A stretch of 64,000 nucleotides of DNA, from the NCBI RefSeq assembly GCF_018141105.1, contig NZ_CP054839.1:7071411-7135410 (forward strand), given 5' to 3'. Numbering within the stretch: the stretch's first letter is position 1; each line of letters begins with the position of its first letter. This document shows, in pieces, positions 42,772-51,326 of the stretch. Source of the DNA: Saccharopolyspora erythraea (GTDB lineage: Bacteria > Actinomycetota > Actinomycetes > Mycobacteriales > Pseudonocardiaceae). The notes beneath the pieces are model-generated. The model was not told where the DNA came from. It saw only the letters and a list, made by a program, of their open reading frames with translations, and did not search any database. Made by a program: the position numbers and the translations under genes.

Positions 42772-44904
42772 TTACCTCGGGGGAGCCGCCGGCGGCGGCG
42801 CCGGGGAACCCGGCAGCGGCGCGGGCGGCAAGCCCTCGTGGATCCTCGTCATGGCGTCGAACCAGGTGCGGGCAGGCACCTTGCCGCCGTAGATGTTGCC
42901 GCCGTGCTTGCCGCACAGGTACGGCGGTGCGTCACCGCCGCCGTCGCAGATGCCCTCCGGGCTGTTGCCGTCGGCGTAGGTCAGCACCGCGCCGGCCATC
43001 TGCGGGGTGGCCGCCAGGAAGCCCGCCGACTTGTGCTCCTGCGTCGTACCGGTCTTGCCGATCATCGGCCGGTTCCAGCCGACCGCCTGGGCGGCCTGGC
43101 GGGAGGTGCCGTCGGTGTCGTCCTTGCTCATGCCCTGCGCCAGCTGGTTGGCGACGTGCGGTGCGATCGCCTGCTCGCAGGCGCCTTCGTTGAGCGGCAC
43201 GATGTTGCCGTTGCGGTCCTTGACCTCTTCCAGCGGCGTCGGCGGGCAGTAGACGCCGTCGCTCATGATCGTCGCCGCGACGTTGGAGAGCTCCAGCACG
43301 CTGGTCGGGGTGTAGCCCAGGGTGAACGCGCCCCGGTTGCCCTTCTTGATCACCTCTGCCTGCGACGGGCCGTTCGAGCCGTCGTCCTTGAGGGTCTGGC
43401 CGCTGGAGTTCACGCCCGTCATGCCGTGCCGCAGACCGAGGCGAGCGGCCATGTCGACGACGTTGCTGAGCCCCGCCCGTTCCTGCAGCGCGACGAACGC
43501 GGTGTTCGGCGACGTCGCCAGCGCCATCTGGAGCGTCCGCGGTCCGGGCTGCACGCCGTCGGCGTTGCCGACGGTGTAGGGCGCGGTGCCGTTCTTGTAG
43601 ACGCGCGAGGTGTAGGACGGCGGGACGTCGATGACGTCGTACGGGCTCATACCCTGCTCCATGGCCGACGCCGCCGTGAACACCTTGTAGATCGAGCCCG
43701 CACCGAACGGCTGGACCCGGCTGACGATGTCGTAGGCGCTCTGGCCCTTGCTCAGGTCGTTGCCGAAGTCGCGGTTGGCGACCAGCGCCCGCACCTTGTG
43801 CTTGTCCTTGCCCGGCTCCACGACCGACATCACGTTCGCGATGCCCTCGGTCTGGGTCGGGACCTGCTTCTGGGCCGCTTGCTTGGCCGCGTCGCTGGAC
43901 TTGCGGTCGAGCGTGGTGCGGACCGTGTAACCGCCGGTCTTGAGGTCCTCGGACTCGATCCCGAGCCGATCCAGGTAGTCCTTGACGTAGCTGCAGAAGA
44001 AGCCGTCGGTGGTGCCGTCGCCGAGGCCGACGCAGCCGTTCGGCGGGCGGCCGAGCGGGGACATCACACCGAGCGGCTCCTTCTTGGCGCGCTCGGCGTC
44101 CTGCGGGGTGATGCGGATGTTGTTGTTCGGGTCGGCCATCAGGTCGATCACCAGGTTGCGGCGGGCCATCGCGTCGGCCGGGTTGCTGTTGGGGTTCAGC
44201 GAACCGGGCTGGTTGACGATGGCGGCGAGCAGCGCGGACTGGGCGATCGTCAGCTTGTCCGGGCTGGTGCCGAAGTAGGTCTGGGCGGCGGCGCCGACGC
44301 CGAAGGTCTGGTTGCCGAACGGCACCACGTTGAGGTATCCGGTGAGGATCTCCTCCTTGGTCATGGTGCGTTCCAGCTCGACGGCGATCTTGGCCTCGCG
44401 CAGCTTGCGCGCGATGGTGGTCTCCTTGGCCTTCTCGGCGTCCATCTCGGTCTGCGCGACGACGTGCACCAGGTAGTTCTTGACGTACTGCTGGGTGATC
44501 GTGGACGCGCCCTGCGCGGTCTCACCGCTGCTGACGTTGGTCGCCAGCGCGCGCATGGTGCCCTGCCAGTCGACCCCGCCGTGGTCCCAGAACCGCTTGT
44601 CCTCTACGGCGGTGATGGCCGCCTTCATGGTGTCGGGGACCTGTTCCGGGGGCGTCTCGACCCGGTAGTCCTTGAAGAAGTAGGCGATCGGGTCGCCGTC
44701 CTTGTCGGTGACGGTCGACACCTGCGGCATGTCGCGCTGCGCGAGCGAACTCGACATCCTGGACATGGCATCCGTGGCCTGGTTCACCACCGCGCCCGCG
44801 CCGGTGGCCAGCGGCATCATCAGGCTCGCCACCAGGACCCCCGCGAGCACGCACAGGCCGAACATCTTCAGTAGTACGCCGCTGCGCACGCCAGCCCCAA
44901 TCAT
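42772..44904 (-). CDS. Class A penicillin-binding protein (transglycosylase/transpeptidase)
   Basis: A 710-residue bifunctional cell-wall synthase. An N-terminal membrane anchor (MFGLCVLAGVLVASLMM) is followed by a GT51 domain with the catalytic Glu in TAVEDKRFWDHGGVDW and ASTITQQYVKNYL. The transpeptidase domain has SxxK in GAGSIYKVFTA and KTG in IGKTGTTQE. The C-terminus is Pro/Ala-rich. ATG 44904 is taken; the preceding TTG is in frame. Confidence 0.92.
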   Translation of the reverse strand: MIGAGVRSGVLLKMFGLCVLAGVLVASLMMPLATGAGAVVNQATDAMSRMSSSLAQRDMPQVSTVTDKDGDPIAYFFKDYRVETPPEQVPDTMKAAITAVEDKRFWDHGGVDWQGTMRALATNVSSGETAQGASTITQQYVKNYLVHVVAQTEMDAEKAKETTIARKLREAKIAVELERTMTKEEILTGYLNVVPFGNQTFGVGAAAQTYFGTSPDKLTIAQSALLAAIVNQPGSLNPNSNPADAMARRNLVIDLMADPNNNIRITPQDAERAKKEPLGVMSPLGRPPNGCVGLGDGTTDGFFCSYVKDYLDRLGIESEDLKTGGYTVRTTLDRKSSDAAKQAAQKQVPTQTEGIANVMSVVEPGKDKHKVRALVANRDFGNDLSKGQSAYDIVSRVQPFGAGSIYKVFTAASAMEQGMSPYDVIDVPPSYTSRVYKNGTAPYTVGNADGVQPGPRTLQMALATSPNTAFVALQERAGLSNVVDMAARLGLRHGMTGVNSSGQTLKDDGSNGPSQAEVIKKGNRGAFTLGYTPTSVLELSNVAATIMSDGVYCPPTPLEEVKDRNGNIVPLNEGACEQAIAPHVANQLAQGMSKDDTDGTSRQAAQAVGWNRPMIGKTGTTQEHKSAGFLAATPQMAGAVLTYADGNSPEGICDGGGDAPPYLCGKHGGNIYGGKVPARTWFDAMTRIHEGLPPAPLPGSPAPPPAAPPR

Positions 44905-45263
44905 CAAGTGTCACGCGACTTGATCGCCGAACGCGGTCCGCGGGCGGCCACCGATGCCCACCTCGCCGATCGCACACCGAATCCGCAGGGAAAACACCCG
45001 CGACGCCCGCCCCGGCGGGATCGTCGGCATTCGCTTCTCCAGTAGTCGGTTCAATGCGTTGATATCACACCGGTGGAAGACGCCTTCCCGCGCCGAACGG
45101 TTCGCCGGCCGCCCGGGCGGGATCCGCGGGCTCCTCTTTCTCCGACGCGCCACCGGCGACGAGGTTGCCCGTCTCCTGGTTCCGATTCCGCATCGCGTGC
45201 GAAACCGGATCACTACACTTGGTCACCGAGTCCGGATCCGCTTGACCGCACGCTGGAGGACCT
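44905..45263. other. Divergent intergenic region without a supportable gene
   Basis: A 359-bp gap between the penicillin-binding protein gene and the small Bell/BASS-like gene. It must hold two divergent promoters. I found no frame with family features and no clear operator. Confidence 0.5.
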
Positions 45264-45644
45264 ATGACCGACCCGTTCATGGACGCGCTCGCGACCGCCC
45301 TCGCGGGTCAGGCGGTGACCGCGCTCGGCGCCGCCGGCACCAAGGCGCTGGCGAAGGTCCGCGAACTCCTGCGGCGGCGGTCGGACCGGGACCCCGAGAC
45401 GGTGGCCGCGCTCGAGGCGGCCGAGGGCCCGGACGCCGGCGCGCCGCAGATCAAGGCGCTCGCCGAGCGGCTGGACCGGGTCTCCCAGGAGGACCCGGAC
45501 TTCGGCGAGGAGCTGCGCGCCGAAGGCGCGCCCATCCACAACGACATCACCGCGAGCGAGAACAGCGTGGTGAACGTCAACCACGGCAACGTGGACAAGC
45601 TCATCCAGAGCCGCGAGATCCACGGCGGGATCACGTTCAACTGA
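45264..45644 (+). CDS. Small protein with Bell-like helical domain and C-terminal BASS-like amyloid motif
   Basis: A 126-residue protein with GGAGGACC before ATG 45264. Residues 1-90 are helical and resemble Bell domains: an amphipathic start (LATALAGQAVTALGAAGTK), LAKVRELLRRRSD, VAALEAAEG, and LAERLDRVSQEDPDFGEEL. Residues 100-126 form a short motif, NSVVNVNHGNVDKLIQSREI then HGGITF, matching the (N-x-V..G-x-V..Q..I-H-G-x-I/V-x-F) pattern of bacterial amyloid signalling sequences. Bell-BASS proteins are thought to be pore-forming death effectors triggered by NLR receptors with matching motifs. The assignment rests on pattern recognition only. Confidence 0.55.
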   Translation: MTDPFMDALATALAGQAVTALGAAGTKALAKVRELLRRRSDRDPETVAALEAAEGPDAGAPQIKALAERLDRVSQEDPDFGEELRAEGAPIHNDITASENSVVNVNHGNVDKLIQSREIHGGITFN

Positions 45645-45679
45645 GGCCGGGCCGCTTCGGTGAGGCCGGGCCGCTTCGG
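45642..45679. repeat. 19-bp exact tandem duplication at the stop codon
   Basis: TGAGGCCGGGCCGCTTCGG occurs twice back to back; the first copy begins with the stop codon of the Bell/BASS-like gene. Confidence 0.85.
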
Positions 45680-45684
45680 CCGAT

Positions 45685-45714
45685 GCCGGGCCCGCGCACC
45701 GGCGCGGGCCCGGC
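45685..45714. terminator. GC-rich terminator hairpin
   Basis: A 13-bp perfect stem GCCGGGCCCGCGC / GCGCGGGCCCGGC with a 4-nt loop lies between the convergent Bell/BASS-like gene and the membrane protein gene. Confidence 0.8.
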
Positions 45715-45739
45715 GTGACATCGGACACGCCGGGCGGGT

Positions 45740-46177
45740 TCAGCCCGCTCGGCGGTCGGCCTCGTCCAGCTCGGCGAGGTACCTGTTGTACTCGGCCATC
45801 ACCGGATCCTCGTCGTCGTCGACCGGCGGCGCCGGGGGCGGGACGAGGGGACGCCGCCGGCGCTTCCCGGCGGCCTGCTCCGCGCTCGCAGCCGCGGCAC
45901 CCGAGATACTGGACGCCGCTCCAGGTGCCGTTCCGGCGTCCGGGAGGGCGGGCGCGGCTTCGGCCACCTTGTACATGCGCGCCACGCGGACCCACAGGAA
46001 GATCGTGAACGCCCCGAACAGCGGCCACATCAGCGCGTAACCGAGGTTCTGCGCGCTTCCGCCCGCCTCGTGCGCACGGTCCCACTGCCACCGGGCGAGG
46101 AAGCCGGTGGCGATGGCGGCCGCGAGGAACAGCAGGTGCAGCAGCAGCCATCGCGGTGTCAACAGGCTGCGGTTCAC
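45740..46177 (-). CDS. Two-helix membrane protein of unknown function
   Basis: A 145-residue protein starting RSLLTPRWLLLHLLFLAAAI, with a second helix ALMWPLFGAFTIFLWVRVARM. The start recalls the first helix of SURF1-like proteins, but the rest of that family is absent. The C-terminal half is soluble, Ala/Pro-rich, with a basic stretch and an acidic end. Similar proteins of unknown function are common in actinobacteria. Its role cannot be inferred. Confidence 0.72.
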   Translation of the reverse strand: MNRSLLTPRWLLLHLLFLAAAIATGFLARWQWDRAHEAGGSAQNLGYALMWPLFGAFTIFLWVRVARMYKVAEAAPALPDAGTAPGAASSISGAAAASAEQAAGKRRRRPLVPPPAPPVDDDEDPVMAEYNRYLAELDEADRRAG

Positions 46178-46262
46178 ACCCAGGATTCTAGGTGCTCCGA
46201 AGCGGGTGCGGCGGCCAGGTGCTCGGGCACGGCCCCGGCGGGCGGCCCGTCAGGCCGAGGTA

Positions 46263-47342
46263 CTAGGCGCCGTTCGCAGGCTGCCCGCAGTCCCGCACCG
46301 GTTCCGCCACGGGCAGTCCCCTGGCCTCCAGCAGCCGGCGCAGGCGCGCCGGGTAGTCGGTGATCAATCCGTCTACGCCCATGTCGATCAGCGCGTTCAT
46401 CGTGGCTTCGTCGTTCACCGTCCACGGCACGACGGCCAGGCCCGCGCGGTGCGCCTCCTCGACGAGCTCCGGCGTGGTGAACGGCACGTAGCCGGGGTCG
46501 CCGACCGCACCGCCCTGCGGTTCACCGTGCAGCGGTGACAGGGCGGCTGCTCCGAAGGTCCGCACCGCGCGCACCGGGCTGCCGCCGAAGTCGTCGATGT
46601 CCAGGCCGCCCAGCCACGGCGACGCCCCTGGCCGGCCGACCTCCAGGAACTTCGGCTCGGTGAGCGCGACCACGGGCAGCCGCGGCTCGACCTGCCGCAT
46701 CAGCCGCAGCGCACCCCAGTCGAAGCTCTGGACCGTGACGCGTCCGAGCATCCCGGCCCGGCGGACCTGCTCGGCGACGACCCGCACGAACTGCTCGCGC
46801 GGGGCCGTCTCGTGCGGGGCGGCGGCCTCCACCTTCGTCTCGATGTTGAAGCGGACGTCGTGGGCGCGGCAGGCGCGGACGAGGGCGAAGACCTCGCGCA
46901 GCGTCGGCATGCGCGCCCCGGGCGCGGGCTGCTGCTCCGGGTAGTCCGGGTGGGTCCGAGAACCGCAGTCCAGCGTGCGGACCTGCGCGAAGGTGAGGTC
47001 CTTGACGTAGGAGCCCGCGTACGGGAACTGCGGGTCACCCGGGAACGCGGGGGCGGTGTCCAGGCACTTCCCGGGCTTGATCTGCCGGTCGTGGGTGACC
47101 ACCTCGCGTCCATCGGCGGTGATCTGCACGTCCAGCTCGAGCGTCGTGACACCGATCCGCATGGCGTTGGCGAACGCAGGGAGCGTGCCCTCCGGGTAGT
47201 GGGCGATGCCGCCGCGATGCGCCTGGAGGTCGAAGCCCGGCGCGTGCCCGGGAGGTCCGGCGGCCGCGGGCGCGACGATGCCCGCCGACAGCGCGACCGA
47301 CACCAGCAGGGAACTCACCGCGCGCAGCGACTTCGATCTCAT
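46263..47342 (-). CDS. Secreted glycerophosphodiester phosphodiesterase
   Basis: A 359-residue exported enzyme. The signal peptide ends near AAAGPPG. The GDPD active-site segments are LQAHRGGIAHYPEGTLPAF, TLELDVQITADG and VVTHD, carrying the catalytic His residues and metal-binding Glu/Asp. It hydrolyses glycerophosphodiesters to glycerol-3-phosphate and an alcohol outside the cell. ATG 47342 gives a proper signal peptide; the longer frame adds 14 residues. Confidence 0.88.
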   Translation of the reverse strand: MRSKSLRAVSSLLVSVALSAGIVAPAAAGPPGHAPGFDLQAHRGGIAHYPEGTLPAFANAMRIGVTTLELDVQITADGREVVTHDRQIKPGKCLDTAPAFPGDPQFPYAGSYVKDLTFAQVRTLDCGSRTHPDYPEQQPAPGARMPTLREVFALVRACRAHDVRFNIETKVEAAAPHETAPREQFVRVVAEQVRRAGMLGRVTVQSFDWGALRLMRQVEPRLPVVALTEPKFLEVGRPGASPWLGGLDIDDFGGSPVRAVRTFGAAALSPLHGEPQGGAVGDPGYVPFTTPELVEEAHRAGLAVVPWTVNDEATMNALIDMGVDGLITDYPARLRRLLEARGLPVAEPVRDCGQPANGA

Positions 47343-47430
47343 GGGCGGCAGGCTGCCAGCTCCGGCCGTCGCGCGGGCGTGCACCAGGTTGCGGTGCGGC
47401 GACGCTTCGGCATCGAGCGCCGACGCGGGA

Positions 47431-48585
47431 TCACCGCGAACGGGCTTTACCCCGCTGGTCGACGATCGCGAGGGAGGTGAACACCAGCACCACCGCCGCC
47501 ATGGTGCCGAAGGTCGTCGGGTAGTCGGTGGCCGTCACCAGCACCCCGAAACCGACCGCGCCGATGCCGTTGCCCGCGTCGTAGGCGATGTTCCACGCCG
47601 TGCTGGCCGCGCCCGAATCCGCCCGCTCGAACATCATCACCAGCGTGACGTTCTGGACCGCGCCGAAGCCGGCGCCGAGCGCGAAGGCCCCGGCGACGGC
47701 GACGGCCGTCGCACCGGCCGACGCCAGCGCGATCGCGGCCGTGCCGACTCCGGCCAGCACCACGCTCGGCACGACCACCAGCCTGCCTCCGAACCGGTCG
47801 CCGACCTGACCGGCGAGCCAGCGCCCGGCCACGGTCGCGAGACCGAACGCCAGCAGGGCGGGCGTCACCGCCCACGCCGTGATCGCCAGCGGCAGGAACG
47901 CCACCAGGCCGCCTGCCGCCGTCGCGACCACGCACATGACCAGCCACGGCGAGAGCAGCGTGACCGGGAAGGTGCGCGCGGCGGCAGGGCCGGCCTCGGG
48001 TCTGCGCACGGGCGCGATCCAGAAGACCGCCGCGGTCATGGCGACCGGCAGCGCCGCGGCGATCCAGAACAGCGGTACGAAGCCGATGTTCTGGGCCAGC
48101 CACACCCCGGCGGGCAGGAAGACCACGTTCGGCAGCCCGACCGACAGGCCGTAGAGCCCGGCCGCGCGCCCCCGCACCGCCACCGGCACCAGCTCGGCGA
48201 CCAGCGCGCTGCCCGCGACCGTGAGCAGCCCGAAGCCGATCCCGCGCAGGCCGGAGACCGCCAGCAGCGCCCACATCTCCTTCGAGACCGCGAACAGCGG
48301 GGTCGGCAGGCCGATCAGCAGCGTGCCCGCGCCCAGCGCGACGCGGTGCCCGACCCGCCGCAGCAGCCACGGCATCGCGAGCTGGGTCAGCACGGTGACC
48401 AGCATGAACACCGCGTTGGTCGCGCCGGCGGCGATCTCGCCCGCGCCACCGACGACGGCCCACAGCGGCACCACCGGCAGCAGCAGCACGTAACCGGCGA
48501 AACCGCCCAGCACCGCCAGCAGCATCAGCAGGAACGACCGCCCGCGCAACGGGTTCGCGGCGCGGCGGTCGGATACGACTCGCAC
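47431..48585 (-). CDS. MFS transporter
   Basis: A 384-residue major facilitator with twelve helices and short loops. The second-half loop motif reads GQVGDRFGGR. It resembles small actinobacterial multidrug or YfcJ/arabinose-efflux-type permeases. Its substrate is not predictable. It is divergent from the carboxypeptidase gene. Confidence 0.82.
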   Translation of the reverse strand: MRVVSDRRAANPLRGRSFLLMLLAVLGGFAGYVLLLPVVPLWAVVGGAGEIAAGATNAVFMLVTVLTQLAMPWLLRRVGHRVALGAGTLLIGLPTPLFAVSKEMWALLAVSGLRGIGFGLLTVAGSALVAELVPVAVRGRAAGLYGLSVGLPNVVFLPAGVWLAQNIGFVPLFWIAAALPVAMTAAVFWIAPVRRPEAGPAAARTFPVTLLSPWLVMCVVATAAGGLVAFLPLAITAWAVTPALLAFGLATVAGRWLAGQVGDRFGGRLVVVPSVVLAGVGTAAIALASAGATAVAVAGAFALGAGFGAVQNVTLVMMFERADSGAASTAWNIAYDAGNGIGAVGFGVLVTATDYPTTFGTMAAVVLVFTSLAIVDQRGKARSR

Positions 48586-48760
48586 GGCTACTTCATACGT
48601 GCGGAGGACGTCCGTTGTCGAACGGTCGTACCAGTCCGGCCGAGCGGATGCGTTCCGGCAGGTCCGATGCCCGTGAAAACGCCACGGCCGGACGATTGTG
48701 GAACGGTGCCGGGTCGGTTTGGCTGGCGGTGATCACCACCCGGAGCCGAGGGAGAACCGA

Positions 48761-49990
48761 ATGCGTCGACTACGAGCGCTGACGTTGGCGACCATCGTCG
48801 CGGGCACCGCCTTCACCGCCCCCGCCGCGGCGACCGCCCCGCCCGCCGAGCCGTGCAGCGAGGAGCCGCGCGAGAACCCGGTCACCGAGTTCACCAGCTA
48901 CGACGAGATGCTGGTCGAGCTCGGCCGCATCGAGCGGGTCAGCCGCGGCAGGGTCGCAGTCGAGACCGCGGGCGAGTCCAACCGGGGTCGCGACCTGGTG
49001 ACCGCTCGCGTCGGCGACGGCCCCGAGGTCGTGCTGATCACCGCCGAGATCCACGGCAACGAGAAGACCGGCCCGGACGCCGTCCTGCACCTGCTGGACT
49101 TCCTCGGCACCTCCGAGTCCCCGAAGGCGCGGCAGATCCGCTCCGAGCTGACCGTCGTGGCGATGCCCAAGATCAACCCCGACGCGGGCGCGCTCGACCG
49201 GCGCGGCAACGACATGACGTGGGAGGAGGCCAAGCTCCGCCACCCGCAGCTCGCGAGCGCCCCGTCGCCGTGGAACTACTACACCGGTTCGTCCCAGGGC
49301 GACGACTACTCGCAGCAGCCCGGCTTCGACGTCAACCGCGACTACAACCCGGATCTGGACTACCGGCCGCACCCCCAGGACTTCCCGGGCGCCAGCGACC
49401 GGCCCGGCTGGTTCCTGAGCCCGGAGACCAGCACCGTGCGCGACGTCTACCGCGGGCTGCAACGCGAGTTCGGCGGCGTGGACAGCTACATCGACCTGCA
49501 CCACCAGGGCGCCTGCTACACCGTCCCGGGCACCGGCCGGTTCGTGACGATGAGCCTGTCCGGCAAGTTCGTGGCCGACCCGGCGGCGCCCGGTTCGCCC
49601 TACGCCGCCTACGCCGACGGTTTCCGGCTCGACTACTCCAAGCAGCTCAACGTCGCCGCCTACAACGCCTTGCAGGCGGCGGCGAACCAGAACCCGGCCT
49701 TCGGTGACATCACGCTCTACCCGCAGGACATCGACCTGCCCGGCACCGGGCTCGGCACCTTCCAGCTCAACGGCAGCGGCGCCGTGCTGTTCGAGGTGCG
49801 CGGGCAGACGCAGACGCTCGGTGAACGCCACCGGGAGATGCTGACCAGGACGGTGGAGATCGGCCTCGACGGCATCCTGGCCTCGGTGTCCAGCGGGCAG
49901 GTGCACAACCTCGACCCGGCCGCCTACGACCGGATCCCGCCGACCGACCGCGACCAGACGCGGGGCACGATCACCGAGATCGAGGACTGA
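48761..49990 (+). CDS. Secreted M14-family zinc carboxypeptidase
   Basis: A 409-residue exported protease. The signal peptide ends near AAATAPP. The zinc-binding HxxE is in AEIHGNEKTG, the third ligand His is in DLHHQGACY, and FDVNRDYNPD is the substrate-binding part typical of M14. The GGGAGAAC ribosome site precedes ATG 48761. Confidence 0.88.
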   Translation: MRRLRALTLATIVAGTAFTAPAAATAPPAEPCSEEPRENPVTEFTSYDEMLVELGRIERVSRGRVAVETAGESNRGRDLVTARVGDGPEVVLITAEIHGNEKTGPDAVLHLLDFLGTSESPKARQIRSELTVVAMPKINPDAGALDRRGNDMTWEEAKLRHPQLASAPSPWNYYTGSSQGDDYSQQPGFDVNRDYNPDLDYRPHPQDFPGASDRPGWFLSPETSTVRDVYRGLQREFGGVDSYIDLHHQGACYTVPGTGRFVTMSLSGKFVADPAAPGSPYAAYADGFRLDYSKQLNVAAYNALQAAANQNPAFGDITLYPQDIDLPGTGLGTFQLNGSGAVLFEVRGQTQTLGERHREMLTRTVEIGLDGILASVSSGQVHNLDPAAYDRIPPTDRDQTRGTITEIED

Positions 49991-50311
49991 CCGCCGGACG
50001 GCCGCGACCGGCAGGCTCGCGGCCGCTCCGCTTCCCGCGCGACTGCTTCCGATGATCACCTGCTGGCGCACTCACCCGCCGGGGCAGCCGGGCCACCCCG
50101 GGGCTGGACGGCCCTTGGCTCTGTTTCACAAAGCGGCGGAGCCGCTTGCGGTGTGGGACTCAGCGCGACCACCCGCGGGTTCTCAGCCGTCTTCTCGCGA
50201 GGACAGCTTCGACGCCGCGTTCGGACATACGTCAGTCGGAGATCCCGAAGTGAGAAGGCGGCTGAGGTTCCGCCAAGCGCCCACTCACGCAAGCCACATC
50301 AGAAACACGTC
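49991..50311. other. Intergenic region with small palindromes, no gene seen
   Basis: This 321-bp gap between convergent genes contains AGCGGC-GGA-GCCGCT (a near-perfect hairpin near 50134) and a nearby GGCTCTGTTTCACAAA segment that vaguely recalls an insertion-sequence end. No open frame with family features is present. Confidence 0.45.
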
Positions 50312-51211
50312 CTAATCGGTCAGCTCGTCGAGCATGCGCTGCGCGTCGGCCAACTCCTGCTGGAGCTGTTCGACGCGGGCACGCTGCTGTTCGCGCGCGG
50401 CGTCGATCAGCGGCTCGACCGCGTCGGCGACCTCGTCGTGCAGGGCCTTCGCCGCCTGCGCCACGGCGGAGGCCGGCACCGCCATCGGCCGCAGCACCCG
50501 CTTCTTGCCGGTGCTGACCTCGACGCTCCACTGCCCCGCCTGGTCGGCCGTCAGCGTCACGGTGGCCTCGGTGGGCTGGCGCTGCTTGCGCCGCGCACCG
50601 GTGCTCGAGGTGCCGGACGAAGACGGCTTCGCGGCGGTGCCGGACGAACCAGCCCCACCGGAGCCGCCGGAACCTGCCCCGGAAGTGCGCGAAGCGCCGG
50701 AACCCGCGGTGCCCTGACCCGCCGACGACCGCCCGGACGCAGCACCGCCCGACGGCGAGGACGCCGCCGGGGTGCTCGCCACGGCGCCGGTCGAGCCCGA
50801 AGCAGAGCCCGGCGCCGAGCCAGAAGCCTTCGCCGAACCCGAGCCAGAAGCGGAACCCGCACCGGAACCCTTCCCGGAGCCGGAACCCGACGCCGCCCCG
50901 GCGCCGGAAGCCGAACCCGAGCCGCTGCGCGACCGGCCCCGGGACCCGGTGGAGTCGTCCGAGCGCTTGCGCGGTGGCTTGACCATCGTCACCTCACCGA
51001 CGGAGAAGGACAGCACGTCCTTCGATCCTGCCGGACGGACCTGGATGAAGTCGCCTTCGGCAGGCTCGTCGAGTGCGACGACCTTGCCGGAACGCCCCTC
51101 CTGGACGCCCACCGCGGCCGGGGTGAACCACACCGTGGGGGTCTCGCCCGCGGCGAGCTGCTCCCGCAGACCGCGGACCTCGTCGGACGACAGCGCACGG
51201 GCCTGAGACAT
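50312..51211 (-). CDS. DUF6319-like protein with Ser/Gly linker
   Basis: A 299-residue cytosolic protein of unknown function. The N-terminal part (to about 75) holds TPTVWFTPAAVGVQEGRSGKV and ends FSVGEVTMVKPPRK. A central low-complexity stretch of about 110 Ser/Gly/Ala residues follows. The C-terminal 90 residues begin RQPTEATVTLTADQAGQW and finish in a coiled coil (AREQQRARVEQLQQELADAQ). The layout fits DUF6319 family proteins. The role is unknown. Confidence 0.7.
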   Translation of the reverse strand: MSQARALSSDEVRGLREQLAAGETPTVWFTPAAVGVQEGRSGKVVALDEPAEGDFIQVRPAGSKDVLSFSVGEVTMVKPPRKRSDDSTGSRGRSRSGSGSASGAGAASGSGSGKGSGAGSASGSGSAKASGSAPGSASGSTGAVASTPAASSPSGGAASGRSSAGQGTAGSGASRTSGAGSGGSGGAGSSGTAAKPSSSGTSSTGARRKQRQPTEATVTLTADQAGQWSVEVSTGKKRVLRPMAVPASAVAQAAKALHDEVADAVEPLIDAAREQQRARVEQLQQELADAQRMLDELTD

Positions 51212-51326
51212 CGGTGCCCCTAGCTCAACGGGATGTCCCGGTCTTGCCCGGGTGCCGCGCGACGCGCACCGGCCGGGACGGATTCGACAGTGACACCGGC
51301 ACTATATCGAACGCCCGTGCGAAGCC

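Noticed and set aside
50110-50160. Possible insertion-sequence end (GGCTCTGTTTCACAAA)
   Set aside because: There is no matching second terminus, target duplication or transposase nearby.
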